Source: FEN-1088 sp031407985 (GTDB taxonomy: Bacteria; Myxococcota_A; Polyangia; Fen-1088). Taken from it: a DNA stretch of 64,000 bases. The stretch is taken from contig JANOJB010000238.1 in the NCBI GenBank assembly GCA_031407985.1, positions 1 through 64,000 on the forward strand, in the 5' to 3' direction. The notes under the pieces are model-generated. The model had not been told where the DNA came from. It saw only the letters and a list, made by a program, of their open reading frames with translations, and did not search any database. This document shows positions 1 through 10,878 of this stretch, piece after piece; the stretch's first letter is position 1, and each line of letters opens with the position of its first letter. Made by a program: the position numbers and the translations under genes.

Positions 1-314
1 CCCGATTTCGGCATCGCCATCACCCGGTAGACGTAGGTCGTGCCGGCCACAAGCGGGCTGTCGTGGTGTGCCGTGGTGTCGAACGGCACGGTGATAAGTT
101 CCACGAAGCTTCCAGCACCAACCTTGCGCTCGACCATGAACGACGCCTCGTTGTTCGAGTTGTCCTTCCAGGTCAGGTGCCCGCCCCCCGACAACTCTGC
201 CACCACCACGTTGCTCGGTGGATTGGGCATGTCGGCCATGTCCATACAACTACCCGCCGGTACGGCGGCCGTGGCGAACAAAACAATTCCTATCAGGCGT
301 TTCGTGATGTTCAT
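1..314 (-). CDS. FN3-domain lipoprotein (3' end outside window)
   Basis: The visible 104 residues begin MNITKRLIGIVLFATAA, a short signal peptide ending in AGSC, which resembles a lipobox. A fibronectin type III-like module follows (PNPPSNVVV, LTWKDNSNNEASFMVERK, TTYVYRVMA), as in many secreted bacterial proteins. The start ATG at 314 has AAGGACGGG close upstream. The gene lies 34 bases after the multicopper oxidase on the same strand, so it is probably the third gene of the copper operon. Its role is unknown; an extracytoplasmic binding or scaffold protein is an inference. The rest of the gene runs off the left edge. Confidence 0.7.
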   Translation of the reverse strand, partial: MNITKRLIGIVLFATAAVPAGSCMDMADMPNPPSNVVVAELSGGGHLTWKDNSNNEASFMVERKVGAGSFVELITVPFDTTAHHDSPLVAGTTYVYRVMAMPKS

Positions 315-348
315 GTTTCCCGTCCTTCCTTTGTCTCTGGTTTCGGCT

Positions 349-1776
349 TCACAGCTTCGGTGAAAGCACCAGCTCGGCCATCATGCCGCGCTCCGCGTGT
401 TCTAAAATGTGACAGTGGTACATCCACCGACCCGCGGCGCCGTAGCGAACCGCGAACCGCAGCGTCGCGTTTTGCGGCACGTTGACGGTGTCCTTCCAGC
501 CGTGGTGAAGCGGCGCGACGCCGTCGACGTCCAGGACTTTGAAAAACATGCCGTGCAGATGGAAAGGATGGTCCATCTCCGTCGCACTCCTGACGCTCCA
601 GATCTCAACGTCGCCGGGCGCGGCCAGGATCGGGGGCACATTGGGAAACGCCAGATCGTTGATGAAGAAGGAAGGCTCCTCGCCCGGACCGCTCGCCTCC
701 TGCTCGCCGAGAACGATGCTGCGGGTCGGTGTCGTGGGACCGATCGAGATCTCCGGAATCGGGCCCCAAGACGCCGGCAGAGGTCCCAGCGCAGCGGCCC
801 TACCCGCGAAACGGATCCGGAACACCGGCTTCGGACCCGGATCGGGGATGTTGTGGCCGCGATCGTAATGAATGGTTTCCAGCGTCAGCGTCTCTCCCGG
901 CGTACCCGCGAGGTCCACCAACACCTCGTATCGTTCACCGGGCGCGATGAGCAGCGTGTCCGCTGCATAGGGTTCCGGCAGGATCCCGCCGTCCCAGCCA
1001 ATGACCATAAAAGAATGCCCCGGCAGCCGCAGGTTGAAGTAGCGACCGTTTGCCGAGTTCACGAAACGCCAGCGCTCACGCGCGCCGATTTGGACATCTA
1101 ACTTTCCGCCCGCGCGGCCGTTCGCGAGAATCACGTTGCCCTGCCGCCCCAACATCAAGTCGAGGGAGTCGATCCGCTCCGACAACATACCGGTCGCCTC
1201 CAGCTTCACGTCGTCCAAAACGAACGCGCGGTCGGCGGTGACCGGGATCTCCGGACCACCGCGCACGACCAGCATCCCGTAAAGCCCCCGTTCCACCTGC
1301 ACGTCGCCGCGCACGTGGGGGTGGTACCAGAACGTGCCCGCATCATCCACGGTGAAGCGGTAGTCGAAACGGCCGCCCGGGGGAACCTCCACCTGCGTCG
1401 TGGGGGTACCGTCCGCCGCGTTGGGTACGCGAACGCCGTGCCAGTGGATGGTCGTCGATTCCGGGAGGTGGTTGGTAAAATGGACGATGACCGTGTCACC
1501 CTCGCTGGCTTCGATGAGAGGCCCCGGCACCGTTACCGGTGAGTCAGCGCGTGCGCCGTCCCTGTAGCCCCAAACCTCCGCCGGTCCATCGACCAAGTAC
1601 CGCGTCTGTCCCGGCCCCGCGACCAGTTCGACCTCGACCACGCCCGGCGCCGGATCGAGGTCGGCAATCGGGACCAGCCCGAGTGATTCCGACAGGGCGG
1701 TATTCCTTTCGGCGCCGCATGATGCGATCACCATCAGCAGCACAACGGGAGACCATCGACCCGGAAATCGCGTCAT
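349..1776 (-). CDS. Multicopper oxidase, copper-resistance type, lipoprotein
   Basis: This 475-residue protein has all four copper-binding motifs of a three-domain multicopper oxidase: HWHG (111-114), YHPH (151-154), HPFHLHG (403-409) and HCHILEH (454-460) with a likely axial Met at 465. The N terminus carries a signal peptide ending IASC at residue 20, so it is probably lipidated and periplasmic. Family members oxidise Cu(I) to less toxic Cu(II), or phenolic substrates, at the expense of O2. The start ATG overlaps the stop of the metal-binding gene upstream (ATGA). Being divergent from a copper ATPase supports a copper-detoxification role. A laccase-like activity on other substrates cannot be excluded. 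Confidence 0.93.
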   Translation of the reverse strand: MTRFPGRWSPVVLLMVIASCGAERNTALSESLGLVPIADLDPAPGVVEVELVAGPGQTRYLVDGPAEVWGYRDGARADSPVTVPGPLIEASEGDTVIVHFTNHLPESTTIHWHGVRVPNAADGTPTTQVEVPPGGRFDYRFTVDDAGTFWYHPHVRGDVQVERGLYGMLVVRGGPEIPVTADRAFVLDDVKLEATGMLSERIDSLDLMLGRQGNVILANGRAGGKLDVQIGARERWRFVNSANGRYFNLRLPGHSFMVIGWDGGILPEPYAADTLLIAPGERYEVLVDLAGTPGETLTLETIHYDRGHNIPDPGPKPVFRIRFAGRAAALGPLPASWGPIPEISIGPTTPTRSIVLGEQEASGPGEEPSFFINDLAFPNVPPILAAPGDVEIWSVRSATEMDHPFHLHGMFFKVLDVDGVAPLHHGWKDTVNVPQNATLRFAVRYGAAGRWMYHCHILEHAERGMMAELVLSPKL

Positions 1777-2036
1777 TTCTTATCTGGCGCTGGCGTAGCT
1801 CCCGCTTTCGGCACCAGTTTCATCCCACACTTGGGACACTTACCCGGCTTGTCCGAAATCACCTCGGGATGCATGGAACAGGTGTAAACCGCCGCGGCCT
1901 GCTGGCCACCCTTTGCACCTTCGGGGGACTTGGTTTCGATGGTTGGTGAGGTCGCGATCGCGTTCGCGATTTGGGGCAGGCCCGTCGCCAATAACGCCGC
2001 TGCGATGATCCATCGTCCAGAGCTGTCCGTTCGCAT
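1773..2036 (-). CDS. Secreted heavy-metal-binding-domain (HMBD) protein
   Basis: The 87-residue product has a signal peptide (MRTDSSGRWIIAAALLATG, cleavage probably near IANA) and a C-terminal heavy-metal-binding module with YTCSMHPEV and GKCPKCGMKLVP, the pattern seen in copper and silver resistance proteins. It probably binds copper in the periplasm and passes it to the oxidase encoded next. ATG 2036 was chosen because AGGAG lies 6 bases upstream and a signal peptide follows at once. A longer frame reaching 2327 has no such features. It is translationally coupled to the multicopper oxidase. The same HMBD module recurs in the divergent P-type ATPase, so the two proteins may share a ligand. 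Confidence 0.85.
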   Translation of the reverse strand: MRTDSSGRWIIAAALLATGLPQIANAIATSPTIETKSPEGAKGGQQAAAVYTCSMHPEVISDKPGKCPKCGMKLVPKAGATPAPDKK

Positions 2037-2325
2037 GTGTTCTCCTGAATGTGGGTTGCTTCGTTCGCCCGCGCGCCGCGTGCCGTCCCACCTAGTGCCC
2101 TCCAACGGAGCGCAGACGCCCCCGACTTTAGCCCGTGGATCCCAAAAGTCAGTGTGACCGCGGCGGTCACAGTCACTGCGGGCGCAATGGCGCATTCCCT
2201 TGCAGCCAAACATTGGGGCGATTGGGGATGTGTTACTCCCTTCGACCTGTAATACCTGAGGCCCGCCAGCGTCTCCCATCGGAAACAGCAACTTTGCGCG
2301 TCCTGATCGCGCAACGAGGGATCCC
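2037..2325. promoter_or_regulatory. Divergent intergenic region between copper operons
   Basis: This 289-base gap separates the minus-strand HMBD/multicopper oxidase operon from the plus-strand copper ATPase, so both promoters must lie here. The clearest structure is the inverted repeat at 2153-2171, listed separately. I do not see a convincing CueR-type operator or a clear -35/-10 pair. No gene on either strand is supported. Confidence 0.6.
2153..2171. promoter_or_regulatory. Perfect inverted repeat, candidate copper operator
   Basis: TGTGACCGC and GCGGTCACA flank a single G, giving a 9-1-9 perfect inverted repeat in the middle of the divergent copper promoter region. Its symmetry and size suit a dimeric repressor or activator. 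The half-site resembles no copper-regulator box I know, so the protein that binds it is unknown. Confidence 0.45.
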
Positions 2326-4695
<2,370 letters not shown>

Positions 4696-5043
4696 GCGGC
4701 ATTGAACCGCTGCGAACATTCGTGGCGACCACCCTGCTCGCCTTCGGTTGCCGAGGCGGCCCGAGATCCGCGCACGATCTCAGGGTGTCGCCGGCCAGAA
4801 CGCCGAGACCGCCGGAATAGGTCGGCATGCGCGGATCCAGTGCGAGCTCCATCGAGAAGTAGGCGATCGTACGCTCGTCGGGGGACACGAGTTCGCCCAG
4901 CGCCGTTGACAGCGCCCGATCGGGATCACGCACGAAGGCGTGGCGACAGAACGCCGAGCAGAAGCGGAACTGGCGCCCGCCGTGCTCGGCGGAAAACGGC
5001 GAATCCGGCCCGACGGGCATTCCACAGATCGGATCTTGCATCA

Positions 5044-8000
5044 TCAACTTTCAGAGACCTTGAACTTGTGACGGAGCTGGAACCCCCGCCAGATGACGTA
5101 GATGGCGGGGATCACCAGCAAGACCAGGATCGTCAGCGAGACGAGGCCTCCCCACAGCGGCGCCGCGATCCGCTTGGCGATGTCCGAACCGATTCCGGTG
5201 TCGAACATGACCGGAATGAGACCAAAAATGTTCATGCCGACGGTCATCAACAGGGGGCGCACGCGCAGCGTGGCGCACTCGATTGTGACGTTGATGAGAT
5301 CGGCCATCGAGTGAAGCCGATTCTGTTCCTTTGCCTTCGCGAAGCCTTCATCGAGATACACCACCATCATTGATGTCGTCTCGGTCGCCACCCCGAGAAG
5401 CGCGATCATGCCGACCCAGACGGCGATCGAAGTGTTGAACTCCATCACCCACATAAGCCAGATGGATCCAAGCGCGGCCAGTGGCACGGACATCATCACC
5501 AACAACGCTTGCGTCACGCCACGGAAGTTCAGGTACAGGATGATGAAGATGATGAGCAAGGTCAGCGGTACCACGATCACCATGCGGGCGCGAATGCGCT
5601 CCAGGAACTCGTACTGCCCCGTCCATTTGAGGTAGTAGCCTGGCTTGAGCTTGAGGCTCGACGCCACGGCCGCCTTCGCGCTCTCGACGTAGCTACCAAT
5701 GTCGCGGCCGACAACGTCGACGTAGACCCAACCGGTCAGCGCTCCGCCTTCACTTTTGATCATGGGCGGTCCCATGGCTGCTTCGATGCGGCCGAGCTGT
5801 CCAAGCGGAATCTGCGTCCGGGCGCCGCCACCACCCGCTGTGCCCATGGCGGAAGTGGCGCTCGCACCCATGGCGTCCCCCCTCCCCATGTCGCTGCCAC
5901 CCGACACGTTGGGGGCAGCCGCCATGCCGCCCGCGGAAACCGGCACCAGCACGCGTTTCAGCTTCTCGATGTCGTTGCGCAGCTCGCGTGGATAGCGGAC
6001 ATTGATGGTGTAGCGTTCGCGCCCCTCGATCGTGACGTCGACGTCTACGCCACCGATGGCGGTCTCCACCATCTGCATCACGTCCATGACGCGCAGGCCA
6101 TACCGGGCGATGGCCTCCCTGTCCGGAATGAAATCGATGAAAAAGCCGCCAAGCTCACGTTCCGCATAGACCGAGCGCGTCCCGGGCACGTTCTTCAGGA
6201 TCCCCTCCAGCGCCTCGCCGATGTCCCCGATTTCGCGCAGGTCTTTGCCAAATACCTTGATCCCGATGGGCGTTCTGATGCCGGTGGTCAACATATCGAC
6301 GCGGGCCTTGATGGGCATGGTCCAGGCGTTTTGCAGTCCCGGGAAACGAACCGCCTCGTCCATTTCGACCAAGAGCTGCTCCTTGGTCATCCCCTTACGC
6401 CACTCGGATTTCGGCTTGAGGATGATGACGGTCTCGATCATCGACAAAGGTGCCGGGTCGGTAGCCGTCTCGGCGCGGCCAGCCTTGCCGAAGACCGACT
6501 TCACCTCGGGAAATTTTTTCAGCAAGCGATCCTGGGTCCCGACCAGTGTCTTTGCCTCCTCGATCGAGATGCCGGGGACGGTGATCGGCATGAAGAGGAT
6601 CGAGCCTTCGTCCAGGGGAGGCATGAACTCCGAGCCAAGGCGCGTCCACGGATAGGCCGTGGCGCCGAAGAGCAACAGCATGAGCGCCAGCACGATGTAG
6701 CGGTGCCGGAGCATGGTGCGAATGACGGGCCTGTACGCGCCGATGCAGATCCGGTTGACCGGATTTTTCAGTTCAGGGCGGATCTTTCCGCGGACGAAGA
6801 CCACCATCAGCGCCGGCACCAGCGTGATGGCCAGCAGCGCCGCGAAAGCCATCGAGAAGGACTTCGTGTAAGCGAGCGGTTTAAAAAGTCGTCCTTCCTG
6901 CGCCTCCAGGACGAAGACAGGGAGGAACGAGACAGTGATGACCAGCAGCGAGCCGAAGATCGGCGGGCCGAGCTCGCGTGCCGCTTCGATCACCAGCTCC
7001 GTTCGATCGCGTTTGTCCCCTTCCTTCTCGATCTTTTTGTGCGCGTTCTCGACCAGAACGACCGCGGAGTCGACCATGTCGCCGACCGCGATGATGATCC
7101 CGGCCAACGACATGATGTTGATGGTGAGCCCCATGTACCCCATGGGAATGAAGGACAAGAGAACGGCGGCCGGTAGAGTGATAGCCGCCACCAGCGTCGA
7201 GCGGACGTGGAAGAGAAAGAGGACGATCATGAGAACGACCGTCGCCATGACTTGGATCAGGTTGTCCCGGAGCGTCTTGATCGCGCCCTCTATCAGAGGT
7301 GCCCGGTCGTAGGTCGTGACCAGTTCGACCCCGGGTGGAAAGGAACCCTTCACCTCTTCGATCCGCTTCTTGACACGGTTGATGACGTCGAGCGCGTTCT
7401 CCCCGTAGCGCATCACCACGATCCCACCGACCGTCTCGCCCTGACCGTCGAGCTCCGCGAAGCCGCGCCGGATGTTGCCACCGATCTGTATGCGCGCTAT
7501 GTCCATCAGCCGCACCGGAGTCCCGCGCGCGTCGGTTGCCACGACAATCTTCTCGAGATCGGCCTTGCTGGCGACGTAGCCCCGCCCCCGGATCGCGTAT
7601 TCGTGGCCCGCAATCTCGATCACCCGCCCTCCGACATCCCCGTTCGACATCTTCACCGCCTGGGCGATGTCTGGCAGCGAGAGTTTGTAGGCCTGGAGGC
7701 GCGTGGGATCGATTTCGATCTGGTACTGCTTCTCGTAGCCGCCCAGGCTGGCTACCTCGGCCACGCCGGGAACCGACGACAGAATGTAGCGGAGGTTCCA
7801 GTCCTGGAAGCTGCGCAGCTCTTGAAGCGTCGGGCAGTTTGCCTGTTTGGCGGCCTCACAGCGGCTGACCAGTGCGTACTCGAACACCCAGCCGACGCCG
7901 GTGGCGTCGGGACCCATTTGCGGCGTGACTCCCGAGGGCAGCTTGCCCTGGAGCTTCGACAAATACTCGAGAACGCGTGAGCGCGCCCAGTACACGTCGG

Positions 8001-8391
8001 TGCCGTCCTCGAAGACCACGTACACGAACGACATTCCGAACATCGTGAAGCCCCGGACCAGCTTCACGTGGGGCGCGGCAAGGAATGTCGTGACCAGTGG
8101 ATAGGTGACCTGGTCCTCGACCAGCGTCGGGCTTCGCCCCATCCACTCGGTCGAGATGATGACCTGCGTGTCGGAGAGATCAGGCAGCGCGTCGAGGGGC
8201 GTTCTGCGGACCGACCATGCCCCCCACACGAGGAGCAGCAGCGTCCCCAGGAAGACCATGAACTTGTTCCGGGCGGAGAAATCTATAATCCGCTCAATCA
8301 CTCCGAGGCCTTTGTGAGGATTCCCTGGTCCGCCCGCGACGAGTTCCGGCTCGCTCGCCCCGCCTCCGCCTGACGCAGTCTCCCCGGCCAT
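5044..8391 (-). CDS. cusA: CusA-like heavy-metal RND efflux pump
   Basis: This inner-membrane pump of about 1115 residues has the HME-RND start (ERIIDFSARNKF, DALPDLSD), the proton-relay helix GDMVDSAVVLVEN and twelve predicted membrane helices. LSMIETVI and RVDMLTTGIR keep two Met residues at positions matching the E. coli CusA copper ligands (M623 and M672 by spacing), so Cu+ or Ag+ is the likely substrate. A Met/Gly-rich insertion of about 35 residues near 5825-5945 is unusual. ATG 8391 was preferred to the upstream GTG at 8424 because GGAGG precedes it and it follows the CusB stop directly. It forms a tripartite pump with the two genes upstream. Confidence 0.92.
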   Translation of the reverse strand: MAGETASGGGGASEPELVAGGPGNPHKGLGVIERIIDFSARNKFMVFLGTLLLLVWGAWSVRRTPLDALPDLSDTQVIISTEWMGRSPTLVEDQVTYPLVTTFLAAPHVKLVRGFTMFGMSFVYVVFEDGTDVYWARSRVLEYLSKLQGKLPSGVTPQMGPDATGVGWVFEYALVSRCEAAKQANCPTLQELRSFQDWNLRYILSSVPGVAEVASLGGYEKQYQIEIDPTRLQAYKLSLPDIAQAVKMSNGDVGGRVIEIAGHEYAIRGRGYVASKADLEKIVVATDARGTPVRLMDIARIQIGGNIRRGFAELDGQGETVGGIVVMRYGENALDVINRVKKRIEEVKGSFPPGVELVTTYDRAPLIEGAIKTLRDNLIQVMATVVLMIVLFLFHVRSTLVAAITLPAAVLLSFIPMGYMGLTINIMSLAGIIIAVGDMVDSAVVLVENAHKKIEKEGDKRDRTELVIEAARELGPPIFGSLLVITVSFLPVFVLEAQEGRLFKPLAYTKSFSMAFAALLAITLVPALMVVFVRGKIRPELKNPVNRICIGAYRPVIRTMLRHRYIVLALMLLLFGATAYPWTRLGSEFMPPLDEGSILFMPITVPGISIEEAKTLVGTQDRLLKKFPEVKSVFGKAGRAETATDPAPLSMIETVIILKPKSEWRKGMTKEQLLVEMDEAVRFPGLQNAWTMPIKARVDMLTTGIRTPIGIKVFGKDLREIGDIGEALEGILKNVPGTRSVYAERELGGFFIDFIPDREAIARYGLRVMDVMQMVETAIGGVDVDVTIEGRERYTINVRYPRELRNDIEKLKRVLVPVSAGGMAAAPNVSGGSDMGRGDAMGASATSAMGTAGGGGARTQIPLGQLGRIEAAMGPPMIKSEGGALTGWVYVDVVGRDIGSYVESAKAAVASSLKLKPGYYLKWTGQYEFLERIRARMVIVVPLTLLIIFIILYLNFRGVTQALLVMMSVPLAALGSIWLMWVMEFNTSIAVWVGMIALLGVATETTSMMVVYLDEGFAKAKEQNRLHSMADLINVTIECATLRVRPLLMTVGMNIFGLIPVMFDTGIGSDIAKRIAAPLWGGLVSLTILVLLVIPAIYVIWRGFQLRHKFKVSES

Positions 8392-8392
8392 G

Positions 8393-9607
8393 TCAGTGCC
8401 CTCCGTGCGCGGGTTTGCCCCCACCGGCAGCAGCTCCGCGAATACGGCTCTCGGAGTCCAGCAGGAACTGGCCCTGAGCGGCGATGTTGTCCCCCTCCTT
8501 CAGCCCGTCCAGCACCTGGTACGCGCCGTCCAGCGCCATCCCCAGCTTGAGCGCGCGCGGCTCAAAGTGACCGCCGTCGTGTGCGACGAAGACGATCTTC
8601 CGCTCTCCAGTGTCGACCACGGCGTCCGAGGGAACGACTATCCCTTCCCCGATTTCGACGGCGAGCTCGACGGTGGCGTACATCCGGGGCTTGAGCAACC
8701 CGTTCGGATTCGGGAACTCGAAGCGGACTTTTGCGGTGCGGGTGATCTCGTCGAGCGTCGGGCTGATGAAGGTGACGAGACCGGTGAAGGCGCGCCCAGG
8801 GAAGGCATCGATGGTCAGCTTGGCCTGCTGGCCGATCTTTACTTGTGCGATGTCCCGCTCGTAGATGTCGGCGACCACCCAGACCCGCGACAGATCCGCC
8901 ACGACGAATAGGTGCATCATGGGTGTCACGGCGAGGCCCTTGAGCGCCTGCTTCTCGACAATTATGCCGGTCTGGGGCGACAGGATCGTGATCGCCCGTT
9001 GGGCTTCGCCGGTGCGCTCGATCTGACTCAAGACCGACGGTGGGACGTCGAACAGTTCCAGCCTACGGCGGGCTGCTGCCACCAAATCCCTGGTGGCCGC
9101 GCGGGCTGGCTCGATGGACGTGCTTGAGGGCATACGGACAAGCGCGGCCCGCGAAGACAGATACTCTTGCTGCGCGGCCAGGAGGTCGCGGCTGTATATC
9201 TTGAACAGCGGCTGACCCTTTTTCACCATCTTGCCGGTGTAGTCCACGTAGAGCTCTTCGATAAATCCCTCGAACTTCACGTGTACGTGCGACGTCCGCG
9301 TCTCGTCGGTCTGCACCAGACCGACGGTGCGGATGGTCTTGGAGAGTTGCTGCTTCGAAAGTTTGGCTATCCGGATACCGAGAAGCTGCTGGCGTCCCCG
9401 ATCAACGACGACCGGCGCGTAGCCGGGCAGGCCGGTGTGAGCCCCATGTGCGGCACCATCCGTCGCGGTCATCGCGCCCGGGGCGCCACCCGCAGCGCCC
9501 GAAGCGCGAGCCGGCGTGCCCGCGTGCCCGCCCTCATGGCTCTCCTTTTTGGCGCAAGAAAGGACAGTCAGACTGACGACGGCGACAATAGCGATCAGTG
9601 GTTTCAT
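8393..9607 (-). CDS. cusB: CusB-like periplasmic adaptor lipoprotein
   Basis: The membrane-fusion protein links the RND pump to the outer-membrane channel. It has a lipoprotein signal (MKPLIAIVAVVSLTVLSC), a Gly/Ala/His-rich linker (HEGGHAGTP, HGAHTG), a barrel-sandwich lipoyl-like part (VKFEGFIEELYVDYTG, KKGQPLFKIYS), a helical hairpin and C-terminal beta domains (GIVVPSDAVVDTG). It ends with KPAHGGH, which may add metal contacts. ATG 9607 is favoured over GTG 9619 because AGGTGAG lies at the right distance and the CusC stop is 8 bases upstream. It is about 404 residues long, normal for the family. Confidence 0.9.
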   Translation of the reverse strand: MKPLIAIVAVVSLTVLSCAKKESHEGGHAGTPARASGAAGGAPGAMTATDGAAHGAHTGLPGYAPVVVDRGRQQLLGIRIAKLSKQQLSKTIRTVGLVQTDETRTSHVHVKFEGFIEELYVDYTGKMVKKGQPLFKIYSRDLLAAQQEYLSSRAALVRMPSSTSIEPARAATRDLVAAARRRLELFDVPPSVLSQIERTGEAQRAITILSPQTGIIVEKQALKGLAVTPMMHLFVVADLSRVWVVADIYERDIAQVKIGQQAKLTIDAFPGRAFTGLVTFISPTLDEITRTAKVRFEFPNPNGLLKPRMYATVELAVEIGEGIVVPSDAVVDTGERKIVFVAHDGGHFEPRALKLGMALDGAYQVLDGLKEGDNIAAQGQFLLDSESRIRGAAAGGGKPAHGGH

Positions 9608-9615
9608 TGGATATC

Positions 9616-10878
9616 TCACCTGAGGTCTTCCATGGGGATGCCGGTCGCGCGTTCCAGGTCGACCAGCGCGACCTCGCGGTCAACGGCCACGACGACACGC
9701 TGCAGCCGCTGGTTGGTGACCGTGCGCAGCCCATCCAGCAGTTCGAGCGCACTCATCATCCCCGCCGGAAATGCCTTCAGCGCCGAATCGAATGTCTGCT
9801 GCGCCCGGGGAATGAACTCGTCGTCCAGAAGGCGGATCCGGCGCACGGTCGCATCGATGCGCGCCAGATCCCTTTCGATCTCGGCGCGCACCATCGCCGC
9901 CATCGCGGCCCGCTCGCGTCCGACCGCGCGGGATCGCGTCTCGGCTGCCTGGACATCAAGTCGCTGCTTCGAACCGATCCAGATCGGGACGTTCAGCCCG
10001 ATCATCCCGCCCAGGGTGTCCATCCCGCCCATCCGGGCGTCGTAAAGTGCGCCCAACATCAGGTCCGGGAAGTACTCACGCCGGGCGGCGTCGGCCATCG
10101 CCCGCTCGGCCGCGCCCATGGCCGCCATCTCACGCAGCTCGGGACGTCGATCGAGGGCCGCGGTCACCAGTTTTTCACGGTCGAGACGCAGCGACGGCGA
10201 CCAGGCAGCAATGGGCTCGCTTACCACCGCCGACGCGGGACGATCGAGCAGCGCGTTCACCATGGCGGCCATCTCGACGCGATCGGCCCGCAGCATGACG
10301 AGGTTGTCGTCCAGCATGCTCGCCTCCGTCTGCATCTTCAGAACGTCGTGGTGGCCCCCGACGCCTGCGCTAAGGCGCCCCGTCGCGATTTCCACGAGAG
10401 CGTCGACGAGCTGGCGTTGGTCGCGGTTGATCCGTTGAGCCTCCACGTTCAGGTAGAGCTGGTGATAGAGGCGCTTCCCCCGTGTGACCGCGTCGAGCAC
10501 CGTGGTCTCTACGCGGGCCGTGGCGGCGTCGGCCTCGCGCTCGGCGACGGCTGCCATCCGGTCGCGTTTTCCCGGCCAGGGCAGCATCTGGGTGGCCTGA
10601 AAACGCACCATCGGCATGCCTCCCCGGAACGACATGGGCACGTCCTCGATCATCATGCTGGCGAAGGGATCCTCAAAGGCACGGGCGCGCGTGATCCGGA
10701 TGCGCGCGGCGTCCCGCCTGTCGCCCGCGCCCGCGATCGCGGGATTTTTCTCACGGATCCCCTTCACGAGATCCGAAAGGCGAAGGATCTCCTCAGCGCC
10801 CGCAGACGCAACGAAGACAGGCGCGATCACAATACCGGTAGACAGACAGGCGAGCGCCCGAGCTACGAGACAGCTCAT
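9616..10878 (-). CDS. cusC: TolC-family outer-membrane channel (CusC-like)
   Basis: The 420-residue protein has a signal peptide (MSCLVARALACLSTG... ending near ASAGAEE) and the long amphipathic helices of outer-membrane efflux proteins, rich in Arg and Glu heptads (ERDLARIDATVRRIR). It should form the trimeric exit duct for the CusBA pump. GGAGG lies just before the ATG, and the start overlaps the stop of the P-type ATPase upstream (ATGA), so the genes are co-translated. A second TolC-family gene at 15.8 kb belongs to a different pump. No lipobox is evident, unlike E. coli CusC. Confidence 0.88.
   Translation of the reverse strand: MSCLVARALACLSTGIVIAPVFVASAGAEEILRLSDLVKGIREKNPAIAGAGDRRDAARIRITRARAFEDPFASMMIEDVPMSFRGGMPMVRFQATQMLPWPGKRDRMAAVAEREADAATARVETTVLDAVTRGKRLYHQLYLNVEAQRINRDQRQLVDALVEIATGRLSAGVGGHHDVLKMQTEASMLDDNLVMLRADRVEMAAMVNALLDRPASAVVSEPIAAWSPSLRLDREKLVTAALDRRPELREMAAMGAAERAMADAARREYFPDLMLGALYDARMGGMDTLGGMIGLNVPIWIGSKQRLDVQAAETRSRAVGRERAAMAAMVRAEIERDLARIDATVRRIRLLDDEFIPRAQQTFDSALKAFPAGMMSALELLDGLRTVTNQRLQRVVVAVDREVALVDLERATGIPMEDLR

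Noticed and set aside
5509..7176. Long plus-strand frame of 555 codons opposite the CusA-like gene
   Set aside because: It is Arg/Asp/His-rich without domains and mirrors a clear RND gene; high GC makes such antisense frames long.
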